Part shown: positions 52,506-61,658 of the stretch, in pieces
Layout: the number at the start of each line of letters is the position of its first letter
Position numbering within the stretch: position 1 is the first letter of the stretch
From: Pelagibacteraceae bacterium AG-359-O02
GTDB taxonomy: Bacteria > Pseudomonadota > Alphaproteobacteria > Pelagibacterales > Pelagibacteraceae
Assembly (NCBI GenBank): GCA_003280485.1
Contig: QCEU01000003.1
Span: forward strand, 62,001-126,000
Length of the DNA: 64,000 bases
Direction of reading: 5' to 3'
Notes under the pieces: model-generated
Databases searched by the model: none
What the model was told of the DNA's origin: nothing
The model's input: only the letters and a program-made list of their open reading frames with translations
Translations under genes and position numbers: made by a program

Positions 52506-53158
52506 GTGAATTAAATCAATTACTTCTAGACTTTGATTATAAAAATAATTTTAATGAACATGATTTTTATTTATCGAAAAGTAATTCTAACGCATTTAAT
52601 TTAATTAATAAATGGCCTGACTGGGATAAAAAAATATTAAATATATCAGGTGAAAAATTCTCTGGAAAAAGTCACCTAGCAAATATCTTTAAACTAAAAT
52701 CTAAAGCATTTTTAATTAAGGGAAATGAGATTGATAATTCAATTTTTAAAAGTATTAAATTACATGAAAGTATAATTATTGATGATTTTGAAGAGTGTAA
52801 CGAGGAAGAAATACTTTATTCAATTTTTAATCTAATAGATCAAGATAGTAAGTATTTATTGATAAATTCATTAAAACCAATAAATGAAATTAAATACAGA
52901 CTGCCTGATTTAACCTCAAGATCAAAAAATTGTCTTTACGCTGCAATTGAAAATCCAGATGATGAATTACTTTTTGCTATAATTTTAAAGAATTTTTCTG
53001 ATCGCCAGATTAAAATTGAAAAAAAAATAATAAATTTCATAATTAGTAGAATTGACAGATCTTATAGAAAAATTGATGAATTTATATATAAGATTGACGA
53101 ATTAAGTTTAAAAAAAAAAAAACCAATTAATTTAAAAACCATAAAAGAAATTTTGTAA
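52502..53158 (+). CDS. hdaA: DnaA-related regulatory inactivator, HdaA-like
   Basis: The 218-residue protein has an N-terminal NQLLLDFDY stretch that fits a sliding-clamp-binding QL-x-L-x-F motif (Gln6-Leu-x-Leu-Asp-Phe11). An AAA+ domain follows, with Walker A GEKFSGKSHLA (50-60), Walker B SIIIDDFEE near 91, and a sensor-type PDLTSRSKNCL region. Hda/HdaA with the beta clamp stimulates ATP hydrolysis by DnaA after initiation. It overlaps the DUF2066 gene by 4 bp (ATGA) and is followed at once by aspS. Confidence 0.85.
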   Translation: MSELNQLLLDFDYKNNFNEHDFYLSKSNSNAFNLINKWPDWDKKILNISGEKFSGKSHLANIFKLKSKAFLIKGNEIDNSIFKSIKLHESIIIDDFEECNEEEILYSIFNLIDQDSKYLLINSLKPINEIKYRLPDLTSRSKNCLYAAIENPDDELLFAIILKNFSDRQIKIEKKIINFIISRIDRSYRKIDEFIYKIDELSLKKKKPINLKTIKEIL

Positions 53159-53159
53159 A

Positions 53160-54944
53160 TTGAATAAATACAGAACTCATACCTGCGGGGAATTAACCAA
53201 GTTAGATAAAGAAAAGAAAATTTCTTTATCTGGTTGGATTAACAAAAAAAGAGATCATGGAAATCTTTTATTTATAGACTTAAGAGATAATTTTGGAATT
53301 ACTCAGTGCGTTATAGACAAAAGCAATGAAATTTTTAGGAAAATTGAAAAACTTTCTTTGGAAACAGTAATTAAAATTACGGGAATGGTTATTGAGAGAT
53401 CAAATGAAACAATAAATAAAAATATTACTACTGGCGAAATAGAGGTCAAAATTAATAATATTGATATTCTAGGGGAAACTAAAGAATTGCCAATGCCAGT
53501 TTTTTCAGATCAAGAATATGCCGAGGAAATTAGACTTAAGTATAGATTTTTAGATTTAAGAAGAAAAAAAATACATCAAAATATTATCTTAAGATCAAAA
53601 GTAATCTCATTTATTAGAAATGAGATGCAAAAACTTGGTTTCTTAGAATTTCAAACTCCTATTTTAACTTCATCTAGCCCAGAAGGAGCAAGAGATTTTC
53701 TTGTACCTAGTAGATTAAATCCTGGAAAATTTTATGCTTTACCACAAGCTCCTCAACAATTTAAGCAACTAATAATGGTTTCTGGGTTCGACAAATATTT
53801 TCAAATAGCGCCTTGTTTCAGAGACGAGGACGCCAGAGCAGATAGAAGTCCTGGAGAATTTTATCAATTAGATGTTGAAATGTCTTTTGTTGAACAAGAG
53901 GATGTCTTTGGAGTAATTGAAACTTTATTTCTAAAATTATTTAAAACATTCAGTAACAAAAAAATTATGCATGAAAAATTTCCAAGAATTACCTATGAAG
54001 ATGCAATGCTTAAATACGGGTCAGATAAACCAGATTTAAGAAATCCTTTAGAAATTTCAGATTTAACAATTATTTTTGAAAGAGAAGATGTGAAATTTGA
54101 TATTTTTAAAAAATTAGTGAAAAGTGGCTCAATAGTTAGAGCGTTAGTTACCAAAAATACAAAGGATAAACCTAGAAGTTTCTTTGATAATATTGATAGA
54201 TGGGCAAAAGAGCAAGGTTCATCTGGTCTAGCTTATTTTACATTTGAAAAAGATGAAAAAATTAATGCCAAAGGACCAATTGGAAAATTTTTTTCAGAGA
54301 ATGCATTATTAGAAATCATGAAACTAACAAATGCAAATATAGGTGATACGGTATTTCTTTCTTGTGGAAAAAAAAATGATGTAGAGAAAATATTAAGTGT
54401 TGCAAGAAATAAAATAGCTGAAGATTTAAATTTAATTGATAATGAAATATTTTCATTTTGTTGGATTATTGACTATCCAATGTATGAGATTGATGAGACT
54501 ACTAAAAAAATAAAATTTAGTCACAATCCATTCTCAATGCCTCAGGGTGAAATAAATAAATTAGACTTATCTAATCCTTTAAATATTAAAGCCTATCAAT
54601 ATGATATTGTTTGTAATGGAATTGAGTTATCATCTGGTGCTATAAGAAACCATATTCCTGAATTAATGTACAAATTATTTGAAATTTCAGGGTATTCAAA
54701 AAATGATGTTAATAGTAAATTTAGCGGAATGATAAATGCCTTGAGCTATGGGGCACCACCCCATGGAGGAATAGCTCCAGGAATTGATAGAATTGTTATG
54801 CTTTTGGCAAATGAAAAAAACATTAGAGAAATTACCATGTTCCCAATGAACCAAAATGCACAAGATTTGATGATGAATGCACCATCTGAAATTTCAGATG
54901 ATCAACTAAAAGAGTTAAATTTAAACATTAAAAAGAAAAAATAA
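53160..54944 (+). CDS. aspS: Aspartyl-tRNA synthetase
   Basis: The start is TTG at 53160, one base after the hdaA stop, giving MNKYRTHTCGEL as in other bacterial AspRS. The 594-residue enzyme has an OB-fold anticodon domain (LSGWINKKRDHGNLLFIDLRD), class II motif 2 FQIAPCFRDEDARADRSPGEFYQLD split in the usual places, a GAD insertion domain (about 280-420), and motif 3 GIAPGIDRIVMLLAN. It charges tRNA-Asp; whether it also charges tRNA-Asn cannot be told from this window. Confidence 0.96.
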   Translation: MNKYRTHTCGELTKLDKEKKISLSGWINKKRDHGNLLFIDLRDNFGITQCVIDKSNEIFRKIEKLSLETVIKITGMVIERSNETINKNITTGEIEVKINNIDILGETKELPMPVFSDQEYAEEIRLKYRFLDLRRKKIHQNIILRSKVISFIRNEMQKLGFLEFQTPILTSSSPEGARDFLVPSRLNPGKFYALPQAPQQFKQLIMVSGFDKYFQIAPCFRDEDARADRSPGEFYQLDVEMSFVEQEDVFGVIETLFLKLFKTFSNKKIMHEKFPRITYEDAMLKYGSDKPDLRNPLEISDLTIIFEREDVKFDIFKKLVKSGSIVRALVTKNTKDKPRSFFDNIDRWAKEQGSSGLAYFTFEKDEKINAKGPIGKFFSENALLEIMKLTNANIGDTVFLSCGKKNDVEKILSVARNKIAEDLNLIDNEIFSFCWIIDYPMYEIDETTKKIKFSHNPFSMPQGEINKLDLSNPLNIKAYQYDIVCNGIELSSGAIRNHIPELMYKLFEISGYSKNDVNSKFSGMINALSYGAPPHGGIAPGIDRIVMLLANEKNIREITMFPMNQNAQDLMMNAPSEISDDQLKELNLNIKKKK

Positions 54945-55769
54945 TTATTTCTTTCCTTTCAGATTTATTTTTATATCTGACAGATCTACTAATTTCTTTT
55001 TGTAATTACTTCTAACAAAACCTTTGCTTGTAATGTCTTTTACTAATTTTAAGAATTGAGTTTTGTCCTCGCTGTTTTCATCTGTTACAGTTTCTTCTAA
55101 GTTTTCAGATCCTCCTATAGACGGAGTATGAGCAAGATCTTCTCTGTTTAGATATGATATTGCTAATTCTCTAAATATATAATCTAGAATTGATGATGCA
55201 CTTAATATTCTATCATTGCCAAATACTTTTCCTGAGGGTTCAAATTTTGTATCAACAAAGGCATTTACAAATTCATCCAATGGAACTCCGTATTGCAATC
55301 CAAGAGATACTGCTATTGCAAAGTTATTCATTGTTGCTTTTACTAGTTCACCTTCTTTACTTGTATCGATAAATATTTCACCTATTTTGCCATCTTCATA
55401 CTCACCGGTATGTAGGTAAACTTTATGATCTCCAATCGAAGCCTTTTGGATATATCCTTTCCTTCTGTCTGGCATACTAAATCGTCTACCATTAGTGTCT
55501 TTGATATTTTTAGTTAAAATTTCTTGGTTAATCTTAAGACTATTTTTTTGCTCAGGTTGAGAAAGTTCTTTTTCAACAATATTTATCTTGTTGCTTTCAA
55601 TTTTTTCCAAATTTTTGGTTTTTCTGTTATCTAGTTTTACATCTAATATTTCAAATTTTCCATCATCCCTTTTCTCTATATTTTGTATATTTTTCTCATC
55701 AATATCGTCGAGATAATGACTTACTTTGAAACTACAAGTGTAGTACGTCTCTACTAAATATTTTGCCAT
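54945..55769 (-). CDS. Stand-alone NrdJ C-terminal (TSCPD-type) domain protein
   Basis: The 274-residue protein has [41 protein letters not shown], then [34 protein letters not shown] and [15 protein letters not shown]; together these correspond to the region behind the catalytic barrel of B12-dependent ribonucleotide reductase (NrdJ, or NrdJb of split enzymes). The catalytic NrdJa part is missing and the redox-active Cys tail is absent; the only Cys is Cys12. The N-terminal 90 residues ([18 protein letters not shown] and following) are not NrdJ-like that I recognise. It may be a regulator or a repurposed domain. Shine-Dalgarno AAGGAA precedes the ATG. Confidence 0.75.
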   Translation of the reverse strand: MAKYLVETYYTCSFKVSHYLDDIDEKNIQNIEKRDDGKFEILDVKLDNRKTKNLEKIESNKINIVEKELSQPEQKNSLKINQEILTKNIKDTNGRRFSMPDRRKGYIQKASIGDHKVYLHTGEYEDGKIGEIFIDTSKEGELVKATMNNFAIAVSLGLQYGVPLDEFVNAFVDTKFEPSGKVFGNDRILSASSILDYIFRELAISYLNREDLAHTPSIGGSENLEETVTDENSEDKTQFLKLVKDITSKGFVRSNYKKKLVDLSDIKINLKGKK

Positions 55770-55885
55770 TTAATTTCCTTATTTATTTATAAAATTGAAT
55801 CTTAAAGATATAATGTATATAGAAATTTAAAATTTTAGTCTAATTTAATTTTTACAATTTTAAATTGAAAAAAAAATAAACTTTT

Positions 55886-56245
55886 ATGTTGACAGTATTT
55901 AAACAAATTTTTACCTGGTGGAATCATCAGACGTTTGGAACAAGACTGCAAATATTTTTTTCAGGAAAACTAGTTGGTGAAGATAAAAATGGAAATAAAT
56001 ATTATGAAAGTAAATCAGGAAGAAGATGGGTGATTTATAATGGTGAAGTTGAGGCATCAAAAATACCTAATGAATGGTATTCATGGATGCATTACATGAA
56101 TAATAAAATAGAAAATGATCATAATTTAAAAAAATATGATTGGCAGAAGGAACATTTACCAAACCAAACTGGATCAGAAAATTCTTACCATCCTAAAAAA
56201 TATAATAATGTCACTAAAAAAAAATATAAAAGCTGGAAAAGTTAA
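55886..56245 (+). CDS. NDUFA12 (B17.2)-family complex I accessory subunit
   Basis: The 119-residue protein has FTWWNHQTFGTRLQIFFSGKLVGEDKNGNKYYE, GRRWVIYNGEVEASKIPNEWYSWMHY and a KYDWQKEHLPNQTGS tail; these are the NDUFA12 family elements shared by mitochondria and alphaproteobacteria. It is a supernumerary subunit of NADH:ubiquinone oxidoreductase at the membrane-arm/matrix-arm junction. Its 3' end overlaps the DUF2155 gene by 38 bp, an arrangement often seen in alphaproteobacteria. Confidence 0.93.
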   Translation: MLTVFKQIFTWWNHQTFGTRLQIFFSGKLVGEDKNGNKYYESKSGRRWVIYNGEVEASKIPNEWYSWMHYMNNKIENDHNLKKYDWQKEHLPNQTGSENSYHPKKYNNVTKKKYKSWKS

Positions 56246-56612
56246 TTTTTTAATAGCAACAGTTTTAAGCATTCTTATAATTAACAACGTCTATGCTGTA
56301 ACTTTACCAAAAAGTGAGACAACTGCAGAGTTAAGTGTTCTCGATAAGGTAAGTTCAAAAAATACAAACATTAAAATTAAAGTTGGAGAAGAATTTTCTT
56401 TTCAAAATCTCAATATAAAAGTTTTGAAATGTTACAATTCAGAATTTGATGACGATCCAGAAGTTACGGCTTATATGCAGGTAAAAGATAATACAATGAA
56501 AAATAATGATAAAGTTTTTGTATTTAATGATTGGACATTTTCATCAAGCCCATCGATAAGACCATTCGATCATCCAGTTTATGATGTTTGGTTAAAAAAA
56601 TGTTATAGTTAA
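56208..56612 (+). CDS. DUF2155-family exported protein
   Basis: I choose the ATG at 56208 (134 residues), because the N-terminus MSLKKNIKAGKVNFLIATVL then forms a signal peptide ending at VYA; the longer frame from 56136 would add 24 residues inside the NDUFA12 gene. The mature part has LDKVSSKNTNIKIKVGEEFSFQNLNIKVLKCY and FNDWTFSSSPSIRPFDHPVYDVWLKKC, the DUF2155 hallmark, with two conserved cysteines likely to form a disulfide. Periplasmic; function unknown. It overlaps the convergent accC by 4 bp. Confidence 0.85.
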   Translation: MSLKKNIKAGKVNFLIATVLSILIINNVYAVTLPKSETTAELSVLDKVSSKNTNIKIKVGEEFSFQNLNIKVLKCYNSEFDDDPEVTAYMQVKDNTMKNNDKVFVFNDWTFSSSPSIRPFDHPVYDVWLKKCYS

Positions 56613-57949
56613 ATAACTTTTTCTTTATCTAACCAACCAACATTGAAGTCAGATGTTATAAATTTTTTGTTATTTAGTAAAACTTTATGTAGTTCTATTG
56701 TTGTTGTAATTCCTTCAATCACAAACTCATCTAGAGATCTTTGCATTCTTTGAATTGCTTCTTCTCTGTTTCTTCCATGAGTTATCACTTTACAAACCAT
56801 ACTGTCATAATATGGAGTAATCTTGTATCCTTGGTAGATAGATCCATCAACTCTTGTTCTAAAACCAGACGGTTGGTGACACATACCTATTTTACCTGGC
56901 GAAGGTTGAAAATTATTACTTGGATCTTCGGCATTAATTCTACATTCAATAGCATGACCTCTCGGGTTTACATCGCTTTGTTTTAATGCAGTATCTCCAG
57001 AAAAAGCTATCCATATTTGCTCTTTTATTATGTCAATTCCAGTTACCATCTCAGTTACTGGATGTTCAACTTGCACCCTAGTATTCATTTCTAAAAAATA
57101 GAATTTCCCATCCTCATATATAAATTCCACTGTTCCAGCTCCCTCATACCCAATTTTACTCACCATGCTGACAGTTCTATCAAATAGATCTTTTCTTATA
57201 TTATCATCTAAAACTGGACTAGGAGTTTCCTCTATTAGCTTTTGATGTCTTCGCTGAACAGAACAATCTCTTTCATGTAAATGAACAGTTCTATTTTTAC
57301 CAGATAAAACTTGTACTTCAATATGCCTTGGGTTTTGAAAAAATTTTTCAATATAAACCTCATCATTTCCAAAAAATTTTTTCGCTTCTTGCTTTGCAGT
57401 TAAAAATAAAGTTTCAAAATCTTCTAACTTGGTAACTATTTTCATTCCTTTTCCACCGCCACCACCAGATGCTTTAATTAAAACTGGAAAACCTATCTTT
57501 TGACATATTTTTTTTGCTTCATTAGTATCTTTAATACCACCTTCTGAACCTTCTATTACTGGAAGCCCGTATTCTTTAGCTACTTTTTTAGCTTCAATTT
57601 TATCTCCCATCATTTTTATTAACTTAGATGAAGGACCTATAAATTTTATATTATTTTCCTCTAACATTTTTGCGAACTCAAAGTTTTCTGACAAGAAACC
57701 ATAACCTGGATGGACAGCTTCAGCACCTGTGAGTTCGATAGCTGACATTATTGCAGGAATATTTAAATAACTAAATGTTGGTTGGTGAGGTCCTACACAA
57801 ATACTTTCGTCAGCTAATCTAACATGCATACTCTCTCTATCAACATCTGAATGAATAGCTACAGTTGCAATCCCCCATTCTTTACATGCTCTTATTATAC
57901 GAACTGCTATTTCACCTCTGTTAGCTATAAGTATTTTTTTAAACATCAA
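56609..57949 (-). CDS. accC: Acetyl-CoA carboxylase, biotin carboxylase subunit
   Basis: The 446-residue ATP-grasp enzyme begins FKKILIANRGEIAVRIIRACKE and contains AVHPGYGFLSENFEFA, the Gly-rich ATP loop KASGGGGGKGMKIV, RDCSVQRRHQKLIEETPSP, EMNTRVQVEHPVTEMV and RINAEDP. These match AccC. It carboxylates biotin on AccB with bicarbonate and ATP. It follows accB by 1 bp. Confidence 0.97.
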   Translation of the reverse strand: MMFKKILIANRGEIAVRIIRACKEWGIATVAIHSDVDRESMHVRLADESICVGPHQPTFSYLNIPAIMSAIELTGAEAVHPGYGFLSENFEFAKMLEENNIKFIGPSSKLIKMMGDKIEAKKVAKEYGLPVIEGSEGGIKDTNEAKKICQKIGFPVLIKASGGGGGKGMKIVTKLEDFETLFLTAKQEAKKFFGNDEVYIEKFFQNPRHIEVQVLSGKNRTVHLHERDCSVQRRHQKLIEETPSPVLDDNIRKDLFDRTVSMVSKIGYEGAGTVEFIYEDGKFYFLEMNTRVQVEHPVTEMVTGIDIIKEQIWIAFSGDTALKQSDVNPRGHAIECRINAEDPSNNFQPSPGKIGMCHQPSGFRTRVDGSIYQGYKITPYYDSMVCKVITHGRNREEAIQRMQRSLDEFVIEGITTTIELHKVLLNNKKFITSDFNVGWLDKEKVI

Positions 57950-57950
57950 T

Positions 57951-58373
57951 TCAATTTAGAGTCGCAATAGTCTGACCAAACTCTACAGGCTGGCCATCTT
58001 CGACACTAATTTCTTTCACAACTCCATCAAGTGGGCTTGGAACATGATTCATAGTTTTCATTGCTTCAACAATCATAACTGTATCACCTTTCTTAATTTT
58101 TTGACCTACCTCTATAAATTTTTTTCCTCCTGGTTCTGGAGCTAGGTAAGCAGTGCCTATTATAGGTGAAGTAATTTTTTTAGAGTTATCAATTGAAACT
58201 TCTTCTTTTATAATCTTTCTCTCAATAGCAGGTGCTACGGCTTCTATATTTTTTGTTACTCTAGATTTTGAAACTTTTACCTTAATATCTTTTTCAGTGT
58301 ACTCAATTTCAGTAAGATTAAACTCATCTAAATAATCATTTAGTTCTTTAATAATATTTTTGTTAATTTTCAT
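57951..58373 (-). CDS. accB: Acetyl-CoA carboxylase biotin carboxyl carrier protein
   Basis: The 140-residue protein ends in a biotinyl domain with Lys106 in EAMKTMNH and the preceding TSPIIGTAYLAPEPGGKKFIEVG segment (with the thumb). The N-terminal half is charged and less conserved, as usual for BCCP. It shuttles carboxybiotin between AccC and AccA/D, the first step of fatty-acid synthesis. It overlaps aroQ by 11 bp and precedes accC. Confidence 0.96.
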   Translation of the reverse strand: MKINKNIIKELNDYLDEFNLTEIEYTEKDIKVKVSKSRVTKNIEAVAPAIERKIIKEEVSIDNSKKITSPIIGTAYLAPEPGGKKFIEVGQKIKKGDTVMIVEAMKTMNHVPSPLDGVVKEISVEDGQPVEFGQTIATLN

Positions 58374-58806
58374 TTTTTATGATTTCATGCATAGAGTTTA
58401 TGGCTAAAATATAGCCATTAATTCCAAGTCCACAAATTATACCAGTAACGACTGCGCTTATAAGCGATTTATGCCTAAAATCTTCTCTTTTATAAATATT
58501 TGATATGTGAAGTTCTATGATAGGTTTTTTAAAAATACTTAATGCATCTCTAATAGCAACTGATGTATGACTGTATCCAGCAGCATTAATTATAATTCCA
58601 TCGCATGTTTTTCGGGCATCTTGAATAATATTGACAATATCTCCCTCAACATTTGATTGTTTCATTTCTACATCGATATTTAAATCTTTTGCTCTTTTAA
58701 GACAAATTTCCTCAAGATATTTATAGTCCTTGCTACCATATTGAGTTTGTTCTCTTTCTCCTAATAGATTAAGATTGGGACCATTAATTATTATTAATTT
58801 ACTCAT
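58363..58806 (-). CDS. aroQ: 3-dehydroquinate dehydratase, type II
   Basis: The 147-residue enzyme has IIINGPNLNLLGEREQTQYG with the catalytic Tyr23, KQSNVEGDIVNII, IINAAGYSHTSVAIRDAL with Asn/His, and IELHISNIYKREDFRHKS, all typical of type II dehydroquinases. It dehydrates 3-dehydroquinate in the shikimate route. It heads the aroQ-accB-accC unit and is divergent from thiS with only 16 bp between starts. Confidence 0.96.
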   Translation of the reverse strand: MSKLIIINGPNLNLLGEREQTQYGSKDYKYLEEICLKRAKDLNIDVEMKQSNVEGDIVNIIQDARKTCDGIIINAAGYSHTSVAIRDALSIFKKPIIELHISNIYKREDFRHKSLISAVVTGIICGLGINGYILAINSMHEIIKNEN

Positions 58807-58822
58807 TGAAACTTTATATTAT

Positions 58823-59041
58823 ATGAATAAAAAAAATAAAATAAAAATAGTAGTCAATGGCAAGCTTTTAAGTGTAAATCTAAAATTTTCTTTAAAAAAT
58901 CTTATCGAAAAGTTAAAAACCCCGATTAATAAAGTAGCTATAGAATTAAATGAGGAAATAGTTGATAAAAAAAAATTAAATAAAATTTTTTTAAAAAATA
59001 AAGATAAAATAGAAATTGTACATTTTATAGGCGGTGGGTAA
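58823..59041 (+). CDS. thiS: Sulfur carrier protein ThiS
   Basis: The start is the ATG at 58823 (72 residues, MNKKNKIKIVVNGKLL); the longer frame from 58775 runs inside aroQ and is not supported. The product has the small beta-grasp fold of ThiS with VAIELNEEIVDKKKL, and the required Gly-Gly C-terminus (HFIGGG). As thiocarboxylate it donates sulfur to the thiazole of thiamin. Its stop overlaps the thiG ATG (TAATG). Confidence 0.93.
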   Translation: MNKKNKIKIVVNGKLLSVNLKFSLKNLIEKLKTPINKVAIELNEEIVDKKKLNKIFLKNKDKIEIVHFIGGG

Positions 59042-59814
59042 TGAAATCAGATATTTTAAAAATTGCAAATAAGAAATTCAAATCTAGACTTATTGTCGGC
59101 ACTGGAAAATATAAAAGCATGAAAGAGTGTGCAAATGCAATTAAAATTTCAGGTGCTGAAATTGTGACAGTTGCTGTTAGAAGAGTAAATATATCTGACA
59201 AATCTAAACCATTATTGATGGATTATATTGACCCAAAAAAAATAATGTACTTACCAAATACAGCGGGATGTTTTACTTCAAGAGATGCTTTAAGAACATT
59301 AAGACTTGCCAGAGAAATTGGAGGTTGGAGAATAGTTAAATTAGAGGTTTTAGGAGATAAGAAAAATTTATTCCCAGATATGATTGAAACTTTAAAATCA
59401 ACAGAAGTTTTAAGCAAAGAGGGCTTTAAAGTAATGGTGTATTGTAATGATGATCCTCTTATGTGTAAGAGACTAGAAAATTCTGGAGCTTCAGCTATTA
59501 TGCCACTTGCGGCACCTATAGGCTCTGGTCTAGGAATTCAAAATATAACAAATATAAAAATTTTGAGAAATCAAACTAAAGTTCCTCTGATAATTGATGC
59601 AGGAATTGGTCAAGCATCAGACGCTGTTGAAGCAATGGAAATAGGTTGCGATGCAGTGTTGATTAACACAGCAATCGCAAAAGCTAAAGAACCTTACCAA
59701 ATGGCAGAGGCAATGAAATACGCAGTAATTGCAGGCAGAAAATCTTTTCTTTCAGGAAGAATTATGCCAAATTTACTTGGATCACCTTCTACAACGAAAA
59801 AAGGACTAATTTAA
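59041..59814 (+). CDS. thiG: Thiazole synthase
   Basis: The 257-residue TIM-barrel enzyme has RLIVGTGKYKSMKECANAI, AEIVTVAVRRVNI, LPNTAGCFTSRDALRTLRLARE, the Schiff-base lysine in WRIVKLEVLGD, and PIGSGLGIQN followed by DAGIGQASDA. These are ThiG motifs. It joins DXP, the ThiS sulfur and dehydroglycine into the thiazole phosphate. It overlaps the convergent rne by 9 bp. No thiC or thiE is in the window. Confidence 0.96.
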   Translation: MKSDILKIANKKFKSRLIVGTGKYKSMKECANAIKISGAEIVTVAVRRVNISDKSKPLLMDYIDPKKIMYLPNTAGCFTSRDALRTLRLAREIGGWRIVKLEVLGDKKNLFPDMIETLKSTEVLSKEGFKVMVYCNDDPLMCKRLENSGASAIMPLAAPIGSGLGIQNITNIKILRNQTKVPLIIDAGIGQASDAVEAMEIGCDAVLINTAIAKAKEPYQMAEAMKYAVIAGRKSFLSGRIMPNLLGSPSTTKKGLI

Positions 59815-61575
59815 TTTTTTTTTATTATTTCTTTTCTTTTTAAATTTTTTCCTTTTAAAATTTGTCTTTTTACCTTTTTTTGGATCTAAATTTTTCTCAA
59901 TTTTCTCATCAGTAATTTTCTGCAAATTCTCAAATTTTTCAATTTTTTCTAATACTTTACCTAATTTAGATTTAAGCTCTATACTATAATCTTGTAAACC
60001 TAAGTCCTGGCCATTTGTAAGATTAATTTTAACCTTATTTTTTTTTTTAAAATAATCTAAATCATCAGAGAAATATGTTTCAATATAATTTAGTATTTTT
60101 TCATTTACATTTACTTCGACAATTTTAGCACTAGTTTCAAATATCTTTATTTCAATTAACTTAATTACTTTTAAAGCCAAGGTTTCGTTGGTTAATTTAA
60201 TTGACCATTTAATATTACTTTCCCTTAATCTTTGTCTAGACATTTCAAGTAAACCAAAATTACTAATTCTTCCAATTTGGATTCTCGCACGATCGTTTCT
60301 ACATCTTTCTTTTAATCTTCTTTCTACCTGTTTTCGATTATTAAAGCTTAGCATATCTATAAAATCAATTATTATTAAACCAGATAAATCTCTAATTTTT
60401 ATTTGTCTAGCTATTTCCTCTGCTGCTTCAAGGTTAGTATCTAAAGCTGTGCTTTCAACATTTTTTTGTTTGATTGATTTACCTGAATTAATATCAATAG
60501 AAACTAAAGCTTCTGTTGGATTTATAACAAGATAGCCCCCAGAACTAAGTTTTACTTCTGTTTTAAAGATTTCAAAAAGTTTTTTTTCAATATTCTCTTT
60601 AAAAAATAAAGGAATTTTTTCTCTAAATTTTTTTACTTTCTTCAATTGTTTAGGCATCATAAGTTTCATGTAATTTTTAGCTTTTTGATAACCCTCGTTA
60701 CCTTCTACTATGATATTTTGGGTTTGATCATCATACATGTCTCTTATACTTCTCTTAATAATATCACTTTCCTGATGTATCAAAGAGGGTGCAATAGAAT
60801 TTAAAGCATTATCTTTAATAGAGTTCCAAACTGTAATTAAATTCTTTAGGTCTCCATCTATTTCATTTTTAGTTTTGTTAGACCCAGCAGTTCTAACAAT
60901 AATTCCCATCTCTTTTGGAATTTCGATTTCATTTAAAATTTTCCTTATTTTTTTTCTGTCACCAGGGTTAAATATTTTTCTTGATATACCTCCTCCTTTA
61001 GCTGTATTAGGCATAAGAACAATATATTTTCCTGCAATACTTATAAATGTACTAAGTGCTGCCCCTTTAAATCCTCTTTCATCTTTTAAAACTTGTACTA
61101 ATATAACTTGATTTGGTTTTATAACTTCTTGAATTTTATATCTTTTGGACGGAAACTTTTTTTCATTATTAGTTTTCTCTTTATTATCATCTTCTAGTTT
61201 CTCAACTGGATCATTAATCTTTATTTCATCATTTCCCTCTAAGATTTGATTTTCATTATTTTCACCTTGTTTTGAAAGTTCTTCTCTTACTTTTTTCTCT
61301 TCCTCTTTTATTTTTTCTAAATCACTTTGCGGGAGTTGATAGTAATCAGACTGAATATCATTAAAAGACAAAAACCCATGTCTATCCCTTCCAAAATCTA
61401 CAAATGCTGCTTGAAGAGATGGTTCAATTCTACTTACTTTTCCTAGATAAATATTATTCTTTATTAATGTGTTGTTAATGCTTTCATATTCATAGTCTTC
61501 AATATGATTATCATTTTTAAGAACGACTCTTGTTTCATTTGGATGCGATGCATCGATGTATAAATTTTTTGACAT
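59806..61575 (-). CDS. rne: Ribonuclease E/G family enzyme, Zn-link missing
   Basis: The 589-residue protein has an S1 domain split by a charged insert (about 74-148; SYYQLPQ then Lys/Glu-rich), the RNase E/G core with GGISRKI, RTAGSNKTKNEIDGDL, and the catalytic residues Asp361 and Asn363 (SIDINSGKS) and Asp404 (IIIDFIDML), followed by GLLEMSRQRLRES. Where RNase E normally carries the CPxC zinc-link that joins dimers into a tetramer, it reads NIKWSIKLTNETLAL; Cys425 is the only cysteine. The C-terminal tail is Lys-rich and short, with no long scaffold. mRNA decay and rRNA processing are the likely roles. Confidence 0.92.
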   Translation of the reverse strand: MSKNLYIDASHPNETRVVLKNDNHIEDYEYESINNTLIKNNIYLGKVSRIEPSLQAAFVDFGRDRHGFLSFNDIQSDYYQLPQSDLEKIKEEEKKVREELSKQGENNENQILEGNDEIKINDPVEKLEDDNKEKTNNEKKFPSKRYKIQEVIKPNQVILVQVLKDERGFKGAALSTFISIAGKYIVLMPNTAKGGGISRKIFNPGDRKKIRKILNEIEIPKEMGIIVRTAGSNKTKNEIDGDLKNLITVWNSIKDNALNSIAPSLIHQESDIIKRSIRDMYDDQTQNIIVEGNEGYQKAKNYMKLMMPKQLKKVKKFREKIPLFFKENIEKKLFEIFKTEVKLSSGGYLVINPTEALVSIDINSGKSIKQKNVESTALDTNLEAAEEIARQIKIRDLSGLIIIDFIDMLSFNNRKQVERRLKERCRNDRARIQIGRISNFGLLEMSRQRLRESNIKWSIKLTNETLALKVIKLIEIKIFETSAKIVEVNVNEKILNYIETYFSDDLDYFKKKNKVKINLTNGQDLGLQDYSIELKSKLGKVLEKIEKFENLQKITDEKIEKNLDPKKGKKTNFKRKKFKKKRNNKKKLN

Positions 61576-61658
61576 AAATTTTGATTATTTTTCATTAGTT
61601 TAATTTTTTAAATTCAGTGCCTTAACTTTAACAAATTCAATCAATAAATTAAACTAAA

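Noticed and set aside
58807-58822. TPP riboswitch upstream of thiS
   Set aside because: Only 16 bp separate thiS from the divergent aroQ start, too short for a THI element, and no conserved THI core was seen.
60188-60535. 115-codon plus-strand open frame inside rne
   Set aside because: Antisense of catalytic RNase E sequence; hydrophobic shadow frame typical of antisense Lys/Glu-rich genes.
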